From NCBI RefSeq assembly GCF_014262665.1, contig NZ_CP046883.1:1364001-1428000 (forward strand): a DNA stretch of 64,000 nucleotides, in the 5' to 3' direction. The number at the start of each line of letters is the position of its first letter. The first letter of the stretch is position 1. The notes beneath the pieces were generated by a model. That model saw nothing but the letters and a program-made list of their open reading frames with translations, was not told where the DNA came from and searched no databases. Positions 26,448-36,259 of the stretch are shown piece after piece. A program made the position numbers and the translations under genes. This stretch comes from Corynebacterium anserum (GTDB taxonomy: Bacteria; Actinomycetota; Actinomycetes; Mycobacteriales; Mycobacteriaceae).

Positions 26448-28115
26448 ATGCTCAATGTCGATTACTTCCTTCTTCGCCTCTGGGAATGGCTCATCCGCAA
26501 CGGCCTCCCCATCGCAGCACTGCTAATCGTCGCAGTGCTCATTCCCCGCGTGGGGCGTCTTGCCGTTCGTATCGTTACGCAACGCTTCTCGAAGGAAGAA
26601 GAAGCAACCAAGACGCGTCTCGCGCTCATCGGAGCCACAGTCTACGTCCTGGAAGCCATTGCATACTTCTTCGTGATCATGCTGATCCTCACAAAGCTCG
26701 GGGTGCCACCCATGGGCGCTGCCATCCCAGCCACTGTGGTTTCCGCCGCTGTCGGTTTCGGCGCGCAAAACGTTATCGGCGACTTCCTCGCCGGCTTCTT
26801 CATCATTTCCGAACGTCAATTCGGTCTCGGCGACTACGTAGGATTTGATGGCCCGTCTAAGCCGGTAGAGGGGACTGTCGTGGCTCTCACGCTACGCTCC
26901 ACACGTCTACGCACGCCCTCCGGGGAAATGGTCAACATTCCCAACGGTTCCACTGGTGTGATCACGAACTTCTCCCAGGAATGGTCACGCGCCGTGGTTG
27001 ACATCCAGATTCCAATGAACTCCGGTGAATCTATGGCCGACCTCACCCGCAAAGTAGAGGCAGCAGCTGAGGAGGCTGTCAAGGATCCGGAGGTTGCTAA
27101 AGACATCACAGACGATCTCGATGTACTCCCCGCCACCAAACTCATTCAACCTACCACCGCAGGACAACCATGGTCTGTTCAATACCGCATCACGGTAGAC
27201 GTAAACCCTGCACGCCAGTGGGCTGTAGAGCGCGCAATCCGCGCAGCTATAGCCAATGTGTTCTGGGATCGGATGCAAGTCGCGAGAGGCTTTGCTCCGC
27301 TTAATCCCGACGGCACTTCTGCTCATCACGGAGATCTTCCCCACGGCTCTAACGGGCAACACTCAGACTCGGACACACTAGAAGCAGCTACAGAATTGAT
27401 GCCATCAGTAGTGGCGTCGACAAAGAAAACAGAACTCAACCAGTCGATACGCAGCCACGGCTCACACAGCTCCATGACTGCAACCGACGATGGCCCGGGA
27501 GCTCCCGCGTTCAAAGGCGGGGCTCATAGTGCCGATGGATCAACGTCCAATCAGCCAGGTCACCACGACGAAGAGGCACTGGAGGAGGAAACCATCAACG
27601 GTTGGTTCGACCGACATGAATATGACACAAAGCTAAAGAACATCCTCAGCGTCGGTGGCCGAACGCGTGTGTCCACCACTCTCCTGCTCCTCGGCCTCCT
27701 ACTCATCGGCGGTTTAGCACTGGCCTCCTCCAATCCCGATGGCGGCAATGCCGGTATGCTCAACCCGGCATACTGGAACGAACGCACTAATGGGCAAAAA
27801 ACCACGCAACCCAGTACCGAGCCATCAGAAGTAACTAAGGACGTCCAGGAAACAACTGGCAACGCCGAACAAACCGCTAACTCAACCGAGACGAACGACC
27901 AGCAAGGCAAAGCAAGCAGCACCGCTCCCCAGACAGCTTCTTCACACTCTGACACCTCAGCCCCGACTACTCCTCACCAAAGTGAGTCGCATAACGCTCC
28001 ACGCCAAACCCCATCGTCCGGTGGAGTCACTGACACGACAGGCAATTCCGTAGATACCCACGCTTCCGCTCCACTCAAGGAGGCAGAGTCCGCAATTAAT
28101 TCCGCTCGCCGCTAG
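26448..28115 (+). CDS. mscCG: MscS-type mechanosensitive channel, MscCG-like
   Basis: The 555 residues have three N-terminal transmembrane helices, the third being the Gly/Ala-rich pore helix AAVGFGAQNVIGDFLAGFF (about residues 103-121), then the MscS beta and cytoplasmic domain. A long hydrophilic extension follows, and a fourth transmembrane helix (TTLLLLGLLLIGGLAL, about 407-422), then a Ser/Thr/Gln-rich tail of about 130 residues. The extra C-terminal domain with one helix is the hallmark of corynebacterial MscCG, the glutamate and osmolyte exporter. It is divergent from ilvB, as I recall for C. glutamicum. No Shine-Dalgarno is obvious. Confidence 0.9.
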   Translation: MLNVDYFLLRLWEWLIRNGLPIAALLIVAVLIPRVGRLAVRIVTQRFSKEEEATKTRLALIGATVYVLEAIAYFFVIMLILTKLGVPPMGAAIPATVVSAAVGFGAQNVIGDFLAGFFIISERQFGLGDYVGFDGPSKPVEGTVVALTLRSTRLRTPSGEMVNIPNGSTGVITNFSQEWSRAVVDIQIPMNSGESMADLTRKVEAAAEEAVKDPEVAKDITDDLDVLPATKLIQPTTAGQPWSVQYRITVDVNPARQWAVERAIRAAIANVFWDRMQVARGFAPLNPDGTSAHHGDLPHGSNGQHSDSDTLEAATELMPSVVASTKKTELNQSIRSHGSHSSMTATDDGPGAPAFKGGAHSADGSTSNQPGHHDEEALEEETINGWFDRHEYDTKLKNILSVGGRTRVSTTLLLLGLLLIGGLALASSNPDGGNAGMLNPAYWNERTNGQKTTQPSTEPSEVTKDVQETTGNAEQTANSTETNDQQGKASSTAPQTASSHSDTSAPTTPHQSESHNAPRQTPSSGGVTDTTGNSVDTHASAPLKEAESAINSARR

Positions 28116-28174
28116 CACAAGCCCGAAAACCAATACTCGCTACGCCCAGTAGTGCCTCACAGAAAGAACCTGAT

Positions 28175-28180
28175 TAAATA
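28175..28180 (+). promoter_or_regulatory. Putative -10 element of the 28187 gene (leaderless)
   Basis: TAAATA ends 6 nt before the ATG at 28187, with no ribosome binding site. It is a moderate match. Confidence 0.35.
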
Positions 28181-28186
28181 ACAGCC

Positions 28187-28996
28187 ATGACCCCTCAGGC
28201 AGAAAATCCCAACGACACACACCCCGACACCCCACCCACCTCTGGCCCTGGGGTGAAATGGAAAGGCGAAAATGCCATCCTCACTCCCAGCCGTGAGCAC
28301 ATCCTCGGTGCAGGCGTGATGTTCCTCATCTGCCTCATGTTTACTGGCTACGATGTTTCCACGTTCTTCTGGGTTCCCCTGATACCCCTCGCTTTCATGG
28401 CATGGACTCTTTATGTACGAACTGTGGTCGGACCCAACGGAATCACCACTCGCTACATGTTCCGCAAAGGTCAGACCATGACCTGGGATGAGTTTTCTGG
28501 AATCCAATTCAGCAACTCAGGCAAAGCCTACGCGGTCGCCCGCGACAAAACAGCACAGGAAGAGGTTCTGCGCCAGATTCGACGTGACACGGCACCCGAC
28601 TCAACTGGAGCAGCCAACAGCACTACCCCACAGGAAGCACCCCCAGAAAACCAGCAGTACGGGGGAGCAAAGCGGCTCAGTGCGCAGGGGAACAAATCAC
28701 GTAACACTGCATCTTCGACGGGTATTGAACGGCGCTTCTGGTTACCAGGAGTAACGTTCAATTCACTGGTCACCCTCAGTGCAGCATCAGAAGGTCGCAT
28801 TCCAGATCCGGTCACCCCCGGACGAGAATCTGCAGACCGCAAGGTTCAGGTGGTCCATAAGGACGGTTACGCCGTGCTTATGACCAAAGAAGAATACGCC
28901 GACTACGAAAAAAAGCGACGCGCAGAGGAAGCCGCGAAAAAGGCCGCACGCAATCGCACTACCGAAGAACGCCCCGTCCATAATGACGAGAAATAG
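28187..28996 (+). CDS. PH-like domain membrane protein of unknown function
   Basis: The 269 residues hold two adjacent transmembrane segments (about 41-77) followed by a bPH6-type PH-like region (VVGPNGITTRYMFRKGQTMTW), then a disordered linker, a second short folded stretch and a Lys/Glu/Ala-rich basic C-terminal helix (about 230-265) that may contact membrane or nucleic acid. The function is unknown. It lies between the MscCG-like channel and ilvD, 18 bp before ilvD, and a gene in the same place is remembered from C. glutamicum. Confidence 0.8.
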   Translation: MTPQAENPNDTHPDTPPTSGPGVKWKGENAILTPSREHILGAGVMFLICLMFTGYDVSTFFWVPLIPLAFMAWTLYVRTVVGPNGITTRYMFRKGQTMTWDEFSGIQFSNSGKAYAVARDKTAQEEVLRQIRRDTAPDSTGAANSTTPQEAPPENQQYGGAKRLSAQGNKSRNTASSTGIERRFWLPGVTFNSLVTLSAASEGRIPDPVTPGRESADRKVQVVHKDGYAVLMTKEEYADYEKKRRAEEAAKKAARNRTTEERPVHNDEK

Positions 28997-29014
28997 AGAA
29001 GAGTTACTGAGACT

Positions 29015-30865
29015 ATGAACGCCATCCCATTGAGGTCATCTGTTACCACCCAAGGTCGTAACGCCGCTGGTGCCCGCGCGCTATGGCGTGCAACGGGCAT
29101 GACCGAAGAAGACTTCGACAACAAGCCAATCATCGCCATTGCAAACTCTTACACCCAGTTCGTGCCAGGTCACGTGCATCTCAAAGACGTTGGCGAGATT
29201 GTAGCTGATGCTATTCGCAACGCGGGCGGAGTACCGCGTGAGTTCAACACGATCGCCGTCGACGATGGCATCGCTATGGGACATGCAGGCATGCTCTACT
29301 CCCTACCGTCTCGCGAAATTATCTCCGATGCCGTGGAGTACATGGTTAACGGTCATGCTGCTGATGCCCTCGTCTGCATCTCCAACTGTGACAAGATCAC
29401 TCCGGGTATGCTCAACGCGGCAATGCGGTTGAACATCCCCGTAGTTTTCGTCTCAGGCGGCCCAATGGAAGCTGGTAAAGCTGTCGTCGTCGATGGTGTA
29501 GCTCAGGCTCCCACCGATCTAATCACGGCAATTTCCGCATCCGCCTCCGATGCTGTCTCTACGCAAAGCCTGCTCACCGTAGAACAGGCTGCGTGCCCGA
29601 CATGCGGCTCATGCTCCGGAATGTTCACCGCAAATTCCATGAACTGCCTGACCGAAGCGTTAGGTCTGTCTCTTCCCGGCAACGGCTCCACCCTCGCTAC
29701 ACATGAGGCTCGACGAGCCCTATTTACTCAGGCGGGAACTACCATCGTGGAACTCTGCCGTCGATACTACGGTGACGGTGACGAATCTGTACTGCCCCGG
29801 AACATTGCCACCCGGGAAGCATTTGAAAATGCCATGGCTTTGGATATGGCCATGGGCGGTTCCACAAATACGGTTCTGCACATTCTCGCAGCAGCTGAAG
29901 AGGGAGGCATAGATTTCACTCTCCGGGACATTGACGAGTTGTCCAAACGCGTCCCCTGCCTGTCCAAGGTCGCGCCGAACTCCGACTACCACATGGAAGA
30001 TGTCCACCGCGGAGGCGGCATTCCCGCCATCCTGGGAGAGCTATACCGCGGCGGCAAGCTCAACGAGGGCGTTCATTCAGTTCATTCACACACCCTGAAG
30101 GAATGGCTACTGCGGTGGGACATCCGTTCCGGTGAAGCCTCCGACGAGGCAATTGAGCTCTTCCATGCCGCACCTGGTGGGGTACGTACCACCGAGCCAT
30201 TTTCCACGAACAATCGCTGGTCGGAGTTAGATACAGACGCTGAAAATGGTGTCATTCGCGACATCGACCATGCCTACACCGCCGATGGTGGTCTCGTTGT
30301 TCTCCGCGGCAATCTCGCAGAAGATGGCGCCGTCATCAAATCTGCGGGTGTGGATCCGTCCGTATGGCACTTCGAAGGCACTGCCTTGGTTGTGGAATCT
30401 CAAGAAGATGCGGTCAGAGTGATTCTCGATAAGAAAGTTCAGCCAGGACATGTCGTGGTTGTCCGCTACGAAGGTCCTGCGGGCGGCCCAGGAATGCAGG
30501 AAATGCTACATCCGACCGCGTTTCTTAAAGGTGCGGGTCTGGGCAAGAAGTGTGCACTCATCACCGATGGACGTTTCTCTGGCGGATCGTCTGGGATCTC
30601 CGTGGGTCATATCTCCCCTGAAGCTGCTCACGGCGGCTTGATTGGTTTGATTCGCGATGGTGATCCTATCCTTATCGATGTCCACGAGCGTCGCCTGGAA
30701 CTGCAGATTTCTCAAGAGGAAATCGCACAACGTCGGGAAGAAATGGAAGCAAGCGATGCACCATGGACGCCAACCACCCGTCAACGAACCGTGACTAAAG
30801 CACTTCGGGCATACGCTGCCATGGCCACCTCCGCGGACCGGGGCGCGGTGCGCGAGGTTAAGTAA
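29015..30865 (+). CDS. ilvD: Dihydroxy-acid dehydratase
   Basis: This 616-residue Fe-S enzyme dehydrates dihydroxyisovalerate and dihydroxymethylvalerate to the 2-oxo acids of valine and isoleucine. Cluster cysteines appear in [12 protein letters not shown] (about residue 127) and [16 protein letters not shown] (about 195-210), with metal-binding VDDGIAMGH in between. The C-terminal domain has [14 protein letters not shown] and [10 protein letters not shown]. Length is typical. AGAAGAG about 12 nt before the ATG is a weak ribosome binding site, and the gene lies 18 bp after the PH-like gene. Confidence 0.97.
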   Translation: MNAIPLRSSVTTQGRNAAGARALWRATGMTEEDFDNKPIIAIANSYTQFVPGHVHLKDVGEIVADAIRNAGGVPREFNTIAVDDGIAMGHAGMLYSLPSREIISDAVEYMVNGHAADALVCISNCDKITPGMLNAAMRLNIPVVFVSGGPMEAGKAVVVDGVAQAPTDLITAISASASDAVSTQSLLTVEQAACPTCGSCSGMFTANSMNCLTEALGLSLPGNGSTLATHEARRALFTQAGTTIVELCRRYYGDGDESVLPRNIATREAFENAMALDMAMGGSTNTVLHILAAAEEGGIDFTLRDIDELSKRVPCLSKVAPNSDYHMEDVHRGGGIPAILGELYRGGKLNEGVHSVHSHTLKEWLLRWDIRSGEASDEAIELFHAAPGGVRTTEPFSTNNRWSELDTDAENGVIRDIDHAYTADGGLVVLRGNLAEDGAVIKSAGVDPSVWHFEGTALVVESQEDAVRVILDKKVQPGHVVVVRYEGPAGGPGMQEMLHPTAFLKGAGLGKKCALITDGRFSGGSSGISVGHISPEAAHGGLIGLIRDGDPILIDVHERRLELQISQEEIAQRREEMEASDAPWTPTTRQRTVTKALRAYAAMATSADRGAVREVK

Positions 30866-30912
30866 CACCCGTCAACGCGGTGCGCAAGATGAAGTCGCTG
30901 CTATCAGCCGAG

Positions 30913-31815
30913 TCAGCTGAGCAAAGTGCGCGCCGCTGCCGCGTGGATAGCATCCGTGAGCTTCTCCAGGAGCTCAGATTCCACTTTCCAGCGCTGCCAA
31001 TACAGCGGAACATCTAGCCAATTCGGGTGGTTCTTTGTGGTTGGTAACCGTCCATCAAGCACCACGAACTGCCCGCTATTGATGTAGGGTGTCGCCGCCT
31101 TTTCCGGTACCATCGCCCAACCCAAACCCGCCGCGACGGCATCATTGATGCCGTCGAAATAAGGCACATGTGTTTCTCTTCGTTCCGACGCCACCCTGAT
31201 GTCCCCCTGGTGCTGCCTCAAATACTCCACTTCTAGCGAATCTTTTTTGTTGTATCGCACATACGGTAGGTTCGACCAGCCAAAGGTTCCGTCCTCTATT
31301 AAGGCAGCAACAGTCGGTGATGCAACGGCGAGATAACGCTGATAGCCAAGAAATTCACTATGACAGCCAGTCACCGGCTGTTCCTCTGTGGTCACTGCAC
31401 CCATGCAATCGCCACGCTGCAGCAAACGCAAAGAGTGTCTCTCATCCTCGATGCGTAAGCGCAACCCTGGCCCCATGAACTCCTGAGCACTAGCGAATAC
31501 GGGACGAAACCACGTAGCCAAGGAATCAGCATTGATCACAATGCTCAAAGGAACTGTGGCGAGGGAACCGCTGAGCAGGCTGTCAGCTTCCGCTTCAAGT
31601 AGTTGCATGCGTCGAGCGGTTTGAACCAGAACCTCACCGGCCGGAATAACGCTCACCGGAACCGTACGGCGTAGCAAAACGCGGCCGACAGCTGCTTCTA
31701 GTGTTTTCATCCGTTGTGAAATAGCCGACGCACTCACACCCAATGTGGCCGCTGCGGCCTCGAAAGAGCCTTCGTCGACGATCGCAAGCAGTGTATCCAT
31801 GTGTCGTGGGAGCAT
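30913..31815 (-). CDS. lysG: LysR-type activator of lysine export (LysG/ArgP family)
   Basis: The 300 residues have an N-terminal winged helix-turn-helix (MDTLLAIVDEGSFEAAA, then GVSASAISQRMKTLE, about 5-50) and a LysR effector domain that binds Lys, Arg or related ligands in ArgP/LysG proteins. It is divergent from lysE and should activate it when basic amino acids accumulate. The start at 31815 has no Shine-Dalgarno, but TAGAAT lies 6 nt upstream and overlaps a perfect dyad, consistent with autoregulation. The same gene pair occurs in C. glutamicum. Confidence 0.93.
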   Translation of the reverse strand: MLPRHMDTLLAIVDEGSFEAAAATLGVSASAISQRMKTLEAAVGRVLLRRTVPVSVIPAGEVLVQTARRMQLLEAEADSLLSGSLATVPLSIVINADSLATWFRPVFASAQEFMGPGLRLRIEDERHSLRLLQRGDCMGAVTTEEQPVTGCHSEFLGYQRYLAVASPTVAALIEDGTFGWSNLPYVRYNKKDSLEVEYLRQHQGDIRVASERRETHVPYFDGINDAVAAGLGWAMVPEKAATPYINSGQFVVLDGRLPTTKNHPNWLDVPLYWQRWKVESELLEKLTDAIHAAAARTLLS

Positions 31816-31821
31816 GAAGCT

Positions 31822-31827
31822 ATTCTA
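31822..31827 (-). promoter_or_regulatory. Putative -10 element of lysG (leaderless)
   Basis: TAGAAT on the minus strand lies 6 nt before the ATG at 31815 and overlaps the left arm of the dyad at 31824-31840. Confidence 0.55.
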
Positions 31828-31840
31828 AAGCATATTTAGA
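31824..31840. promoter_or_regulatory. Candidate LysG operator in the lysG-lysE gap
   Basis: TCTAAA-GCATA-TTTAGA is a perfect dyad with the T-N11-A core spacing expected for LysR regulators. It sits in the 72-bp divergent region, covering the lysG promoter and lying upstream of the lysE promoter. Confidence 0.7.
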
Positions 31841-31873
31841 TTCCTTAGATTGCCTTATCTAGAGAGGGCTGCT

Positions 31874-31879
31874 TAGAGT
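31874..31879 (+). promoter_or_regulatory. Putative -10 element of lysE (leaderless)
   Basis: TAGAGT ends 8 nt before the lysE ATG, with no ribosome binding site between. Confidence 0.5.
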
Positions 31880-31887
31880 CAGAAATT

Positions 31888-32682
31888 ATGGATAATCAGT
31901 GGCTTACGGTAGCGTTTAGCAGCTTCATTCTATGGACCTCACTCATGCTCGCATTCGGTCCACAAAGCGCCCTCATTCTCAAACAGGGAATCCGCAAACA
32001 TGGATTAATTACCGTATTGGTGGTTGTGATCATCAGCGATTTCTTTCTTGCGGCACTGGGTATTTCCGGCGTTTCTGCGATGCTCGAACGCGCCCCTTGG
32101 CTCGTCACTGGCCTACGCTGGGGTGGCGTGGTGTACATCCTCTGGTTCGCCTCTACCTGCTTCCGTGATGGATTACACCCGAGAGTTGACACCAGCAAGA
32201 ATGCTCCAGTGGGTAACGATGCCGCGGTTTATAGCAATGCCGTACACAGTCCGCTCCCACTTCCAAACAACGATAATAGCCAGTCTCAAGCCTCACACCG
32301 ACCACTATCGGCTACCTCACCCGTTAGCCAATCCTCGATAGCAATAGCAGTAGCTGAAGCTCCCGCCCGTACGTCCACACCCCTCACCCTCATTCGCACC
32401 GCCACCCAGCCAGGTCTCACGGCCTTCGCCATAACTTGGTTCAACCCCAATGCTTATGTCGATTCAATCCTGCTGGGAAGCTTGTCCATCCACCACCCGG
32501 GCATGGACACTGCCATTTTTGTCGGAGCTATGTGCGGCACCTGTCTCTGGTTCCCCTCTTTCGGATTCGCCGCGCATAAACTCTCCGGTCAACTAGCCAA
32601 ACCGCACATATGGGCCAAGTTGAACCTCGCGATCGGTGTCATCATGGTATTCCTCGCGCTACGCCTGGCAATCGGCGGGTAA
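31888..32682 (+). CDS. lysE: L-lysine/arginine exporter LysE
   Basis: This 264-residue membrane protein of the LysE family exports basic amino acids. N-terminal landmarks are FGPQSALILKQGIRKHG (cf. GPQNVLVIKQGIKREG in C. glutamicum), then RWGGVVYILWFAS. C-terminal landmarks are TWFNPNAYVDS and CLWFPSFGF. The central hydrophilic loop (about residues 97-165) is roughly 30 residues longer than in C. glutamicum LysE (233 residues) and is Ser/Thr/Asn/Pro-rich. It is divergent from lysG. A 14-bp tandem repeat lies just after the stop. Confidence 0.93.
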   Translation: MDNQWLTVAFSSFILWTSLMLAFGPQSALILKQGIRKHGLITVLVVVIISDFFLAALGISGVSAMLERAPWLVTGLRWGGVVYILWFASTCFRDGLHPRVDTSKNAPVGNDAAVYSNAVHSPLPLPNNDNSQSQASHRPLSATSPVSQSSIAIAVAEAPARTSTPLTLIRTATQPGLTAFAITWFNPNAYVDSILLGSLSIHHPGMDTAIFVGAMCGTCLWFPSFGFAAHKLSGQLAKPHIWAKLNLAIGVIMVFLALRLAIGG

Positions 32683-32712
32683 AGTACCTCCCCCAACACA
32701 CCACACCACCCG

Positions 32713-32740
32713 AAGCCACTATAAGAAAGCCGCTATAAGA
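32713..32740. repeat. Tandem 14-bp duplication after lysE
   Basis: AAGCCACTATAAGA is followed directly by AAGCCGCTATAAGA (one mismatch). It is flanked by ACCTCCCC (32686-32693) and GGGGAGGGGT (32751-32760), which can pair as an outer stem, so the block may act as a long-loop terminator between convergent lysE and the DoxX gene. Confidence 0.6.
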
Positions 32741-32814
32741 AGGAAGTGCCGGGGAGGGGTTTGTTCTCATTCGACTGAGAGCCCAATGCTGCCCAGCCGG
32801 GGGATGTAAGCTGT

Positions 32815-34305
32815 TCAGCCGAGAGGGTTGCCGCCCCCAACAGCTACCCATAGCGCTATTAATCCACCGAGCGCGATAATCGCGAAAATCCAGGCCGAAG
32901 CTAGTGGGCGCACTGCCCACCCTCGCGAGCGGTCAAAAGAAGCCTTCCCCGGTCCCGTCAACACTAGAGACAAGCAGATCACTGCGATAAGGATCCACGT
33001 ACTAAACGTTGGGTCGAGCTCACTTGGCCAGAAACCCGTGGTGGACTCAGAGAGCGCGTGCAAGCCCATGAATCCGGCAACAACAGTTCCTACTGCCGCA
33101 CCTAACGGCGTGAGCAGACCGAGAAGCACGGATACGCCGCCGATGACCGCTCCGATCGATAGACCAAAGGCCAGGACGTGGGATGAATTGTAGTTAAACA
33201 TCATGGCTTCAAAATTGTTAAGGCTTGCGCCTCCGAAGCCAAAAAGATTCTGCAGCCCCATGACGAGCAGCCAGATTCCGGCAACGAGCCGAAGAACGAA
33301 GACACCGAAGCCAATAGTGCCCCGCTTCTCGACAATTGGTTGCTCTTGATCCTCATCTGCAACATCGTGCGGGACATCACCTTGCGGTGCTTCAGGAAGC
33401 TGTTCACCATCTAGCCCTTCCGGCATTTGCTCACTCTGTAGCTCTACAGAAGATCGACCGTGAGACTGCGTCGGGGTCTCAGACTGGGGAGCTGAAGATT
33501 GATTCCCTTCAGTTCCAGGCACCATCACCGGTTGTAAAGGCTTTTGCTCGGGCAGTGCACGAGTAACAGGTTGCTGTTGCACGTGAGGAGCTTTCGCATT
33601 GGCAGGCTGAGAAGCCGCAACCGCAGCTTTCTTAGTTGTGGAATCTGAGCATTGAGCTCCCGCGATCTTGCTGTCACCGCTTCGTGGGTGACTCGACTGT
33701 TGAGCTACCGCAGCTTCACCCTTTGCTTTTGTTTGCGCTTCATTCTGTGCGCCGGGCATAGCGGAGACAGTCTTAGGGGATACATGCGCGGTAGTGCGTG
33801 CTTCCTCAGTCTCAAGAGCATTATCCGGGTGGTCTTCGCCCTCATTTTCAGCGGAGACTGTGTGCCTGTCATGGACAGGCTGAGCCTCGATACGCTGCGG
33901 ACGAGCCCGTCCAAGCATCGCGTAGATGTCACGTGATTGTTTATCCGCCCCAGTAGTACGCTCTGGCTGGGGGGACGCTGTCCGCTGCGCGCTGGAGGCC
34001 GACTTCCGCGATGTACTAGAGGAAGACTGTGCGCCCTTCGTCTTCGAGGATACGGCCGTAAACTTCTGAGTCTTGTCCAGCTCCTGGTTCTTATCAACGT
34101 CAGCCGATTGCTTGTTCACGGCTATTTCGTCTTTACCACGTGCATTAGCGCCCTTGGCGAACTGTGAAGCTGACTGAGCGGAACCACCGGGGTGAGCGTC
34201 GCGGCGGTAGACCGGCACGTCGATATCATCGTGCGGATCAAAGAAATGCTCATCGCCCGGCTTCGGGGTAGATCCATTCTTTCCTGAGTTGTCAAAATTA
34301 GTCAC
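32815..34305 (-). CDS. DoxX-family membrane protein with a long disordered N-terminus
   Basis: The 496 residues comprise a hydrophilic, low-complexity N-terminal region of about 325 residues rich in Gln, Ser, Ala and Glu, followed by a DoxX domain of four transmembrane helices (about 333-480, starting GFGVFVLRLVAGIWLLVMGLQN). DoxX proteins are small membrane proteins linked to redox and thiol stress. A gene of this kind lies in the same place in C. glutamicum as I recall. The GTG start at 34305 has TAGGCT 6 nt upstream and no Shine-Dalgarno. The role of the disordered part is unknown. Confidence 0.85.
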   Translation of the reverse strand: MTNFDNSGKNGSTPKPGDEHFFDPHDDIDVPVYRRDAHPGGSAQSASQFAKGANARGKDEIAVNKQSADVDKNQELDKTQKFTAVSSKTKGAQSSSSTSRKSASSAQRTASPQPERTTGADKQSRDIYAMLGRARPQRIEAQPVHDRHTVSAENEGEDHPDNALETEEARTTAHVSPKTVSAMPGAQNEAQTKAKGEAAVAQQSSHPRSGDSKIAGAQCSDSTTKKAAVAASQPANAKAPHVQQQPVTRALPEQKPLQPVMVPGTEGNQSSAPQSETPTQSHGRSSVELQSEQMPEGLDGEQLPEAPQGDVPHDVADEDQEQPIVEKRGTIGFGVFVLRLVAGIWLLVMGLQNLFGFGGASLNNFEAMMFNYNSSHVLAFGLSIGAVIGGVSVLLGLLTPLGAAVGTVVAGFMGLHALSESTTGFWPSELDPTFSTWILIAVICLSLVLTGPGKASFDRSRGWAVRPLASAWIFAIIALGGLIALWVAVGGGNPLG

Positions 34306-34311
34306 GCCCCC

Positions 34312-34317
34312 AGCCTA
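34312..34317 (-). promoter_or_regulatory. Putative -10 element of the DoxX gene (leaderless)
   Basis: TAGGCT on the minus strand lies 6 nt before the GTG at 34305. Confidence 0.45.
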
Positions 34318-34543
34318 TGCAACATTCAGAATGCACGTGGGGAGCGTGACTCGGCGCGTCGAGGGAGACAACACATGCACTGCCACTAGAAAACGTGCCG
34401 GACATATATCCAGTTCTCTGCGCCCTACCGCCAATCTCCCAGCCTGGACCTACCAGCAGTCCCCTTCGGTGTGGAGCTACTACTAGACTCCGCCGCGGAC
34501 TTACGGATAATCGTTCTCATACTTCGCCGCGGCTAGGCGCTGA

Positions 34544-36061
34544 CTAGGACAACTTCTTGGCAATTAACTGATTCACCTGACCCGGGTCAGCCTTACCCTG
34601 GGTCGCCTTCATCACGGCACCAACGATCGCGCCAGTAACCTTCTTGTTGCCTGCCTTGTACTTTTCGACGATATCTGGGTTAGCCGCCAATGCGTCGTCT
34701 ACAGCCTTTTCAATCGCCCCGTCATCGCGAACTACTTCCAGGCCTCGAGAGGCAACGACTTCATCAACATCGCCCTCGCCAGCAAGAACACCGTCAACCG
34801 CTTGACGGGCGAGTTTCGTCGTCAATTTACCCTCAGAAACAAGTTCGATTACACGGGCGACCTGCGCCGGAGTGATACTCAACTCCTGCAATTCGGTGCC
34901 GTTCTCATTAGCCTTACCTGCCAAATAAGATACCCACCACGACCGAGCCTCACCGGGCTTAGCGCCGGCCTCCACTGTCTCGACAATCAAGTCGAGAGCA
35001 CCAGCGTTAACCAAATCGCGCATCTCCTTGTCCTTGATGCCCCACTCTTTCTGGATCCGAGCTCGACGAATCCACGGCATCTCCGGCAAAGTCTGACGAA
35101 TCTCCTCCACCCACTCCTCCGGAGCAAGCACTGGAGGCAGGTCGGGGTCATTAAAGTAGCGGTAATCCGCCATAGTTTCCTTCGGACGACCCTTCGAGGT
35201 CGTTCCATCGGCCTCCTGGTAGTGGCGCGTCTCCTGTACGATGTCTACACCGTTCACCAGACACGCAGCCTGCCGCTGCATTTCGAAACGGACGGCCTGT
35301 TCTACGGACTTTAAGGAGTTAATGTTCTTAGTCTCGGTGCGGGTTCCAAACTCAGTTGACCCCTTTTCCTTGAGAGAAAGATTGGAATCCACGCGCATGG
35401 AACCTTGATCCATGCGTGCGTCGGAAACCCCGAGTGCCTTCACCAATTCACGCAGTGCAGAAACATATGCCTTGGCTACTTCTGGAGCCCGCTCCCCAGC
35501 TCCCTCGATGGGTTTGGTCACGATCTCAATCAGGGGCACACCAGCGCGGTTGCAGTCGACCAGCGAGGCAGTAGCGCCGTGGATACGGCCGGACGCCCCA
35601 CCCAGGTGAGTGAGCTTTCCGGTATCTTCCTCCATGTGTGCTCGCTCAATCTCTACACGCCACTCAGTACCATCCTCAAGAACGACATCGAGGTAGCCGT
35701 CATAAGCAATCGGCTCATCATACTGAGAGATCTGATAATTCTTCGGCTGATCCGGGTAGAAATAATTCTTCCGGGCAAACCGAGAATACGGGGCGATCTT
35801 GCAGTTGAGCGCCAGTCCAATCTTGATGGCCCACTCCACACCCTTCTTGTTGACTACGGGCAACGCCCCCGGCAGACCCAAGCTGCAGGGGTCAACGTTG
35901 GTATTTGGGTCATCGCCGAATTCTGCAGACGAAGTAGAAAACATCTTCGTCTTTGTCGCGAGTTCCACGTGGACTTCCATTCCCATTACGGGTTCAAAGC
36001 GCTCAAGCACTTCATCGAAGTCCATCACATCATCGGAATAGTCATAGACAGGCGCAGTCAT
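34544..36061 (-). CDS. gatB: Asp-tRNA(Asn)/Glu-tRNA(Gln) amidotransferase subunit B
   Basis: This 505-residue subunit of GatCAB binds the misacylated tRNA and phosphorylates its side chain before amidation. Signatures are [16 protein letters not shown] near the N-terminus (cradle domain), [15 protein letters not shown], the [16 protein letters not shown] segment, SMRVDSNLS, and the YqeY-like C-terminal tail domain. The frame is open to 36115, but TAAGAT lies 7 nt before the ATG at 36061, which gives the usual family length. gatA and gatC are 3-5 kb upstream, separated by pfkA and two other genes. Confidence 0.96.
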   Translation of the reverse strand: MTAPVYDYSDDVMDFDEVLERFEPVMGMEVHVELATKTKMFSTSSAEFGDDPNTNVDPCSLGLPGALPVVNKKGVEWAIKIGLALNCKIAPYSRFARKNYFYPDQPKNYQISQYDEPIAYDGYLDVVLEDGTEWRVEIERAHMEEDTGKLTHLGGASGRIHGATASLVDCNRAGVPLIEIVTKPIEGAGERAPEVAKAYVSALRELVKALGVSDARMDQGSMRVDSNLSLKEKGSTEFGTRTETKNINSLKSVEQAVRFEMQRQAACLVNGVDIVQETRHYQEADGTTSKGRPKETMADYRYFNDPDLPPVLAPEEWVEEIRQTLPEMPWIRRARIQKEWGIKDKEMRDLVNAGALDLIVETVEAGAKPGEARSWWVSYLAGKANENGTELQELSITPAQVARVIELVSEGKLTTKLARQAVDGVLAGEGDVDEVVASRGLEVVRDDGAIEKAVDDALAANPDIVEKYKAGNKKVTGAIVGAVMKATQGKADPGQVNQLIAKKLS

Positions 36062-36068
36062 GGGAGCC

Positions 36069-36074
36069 ATCTTA
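36069..36074 (-). promoter_or_regulatory. Putative -10 element of gatB (leaderless)
   Basis: TAAGAT on the minus strand lies 7 nt before the ATG at 36061 and decides that start over the upstream GTG at 36115. Confidence 0.5.
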
Positions 36075-36259
36075 GTATGTATCTGCACGCTTGTGTTCAC
36101 TTGCCCTTGGGACACACGCCCGGCACTTGATCACCAGATTCTTCCGGTGACAGCACCTGGCTGGTCCCGTGACAACGACTAAGTGGTCGCGGATGGCGCC
36201 TCACTGGTGCCCTGACGGCGCGAACCTGTTAGTCGATGGCTTTATCCTCAGCAGTTCAA

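Noticed and set aside
33705..34097. 130-residue minus ORF and other frames inside the DoxX N-terminal region
   Set aside because: The region is low-complexity coding sequence in the DoxX frame, so alternative frames stay open by chance.
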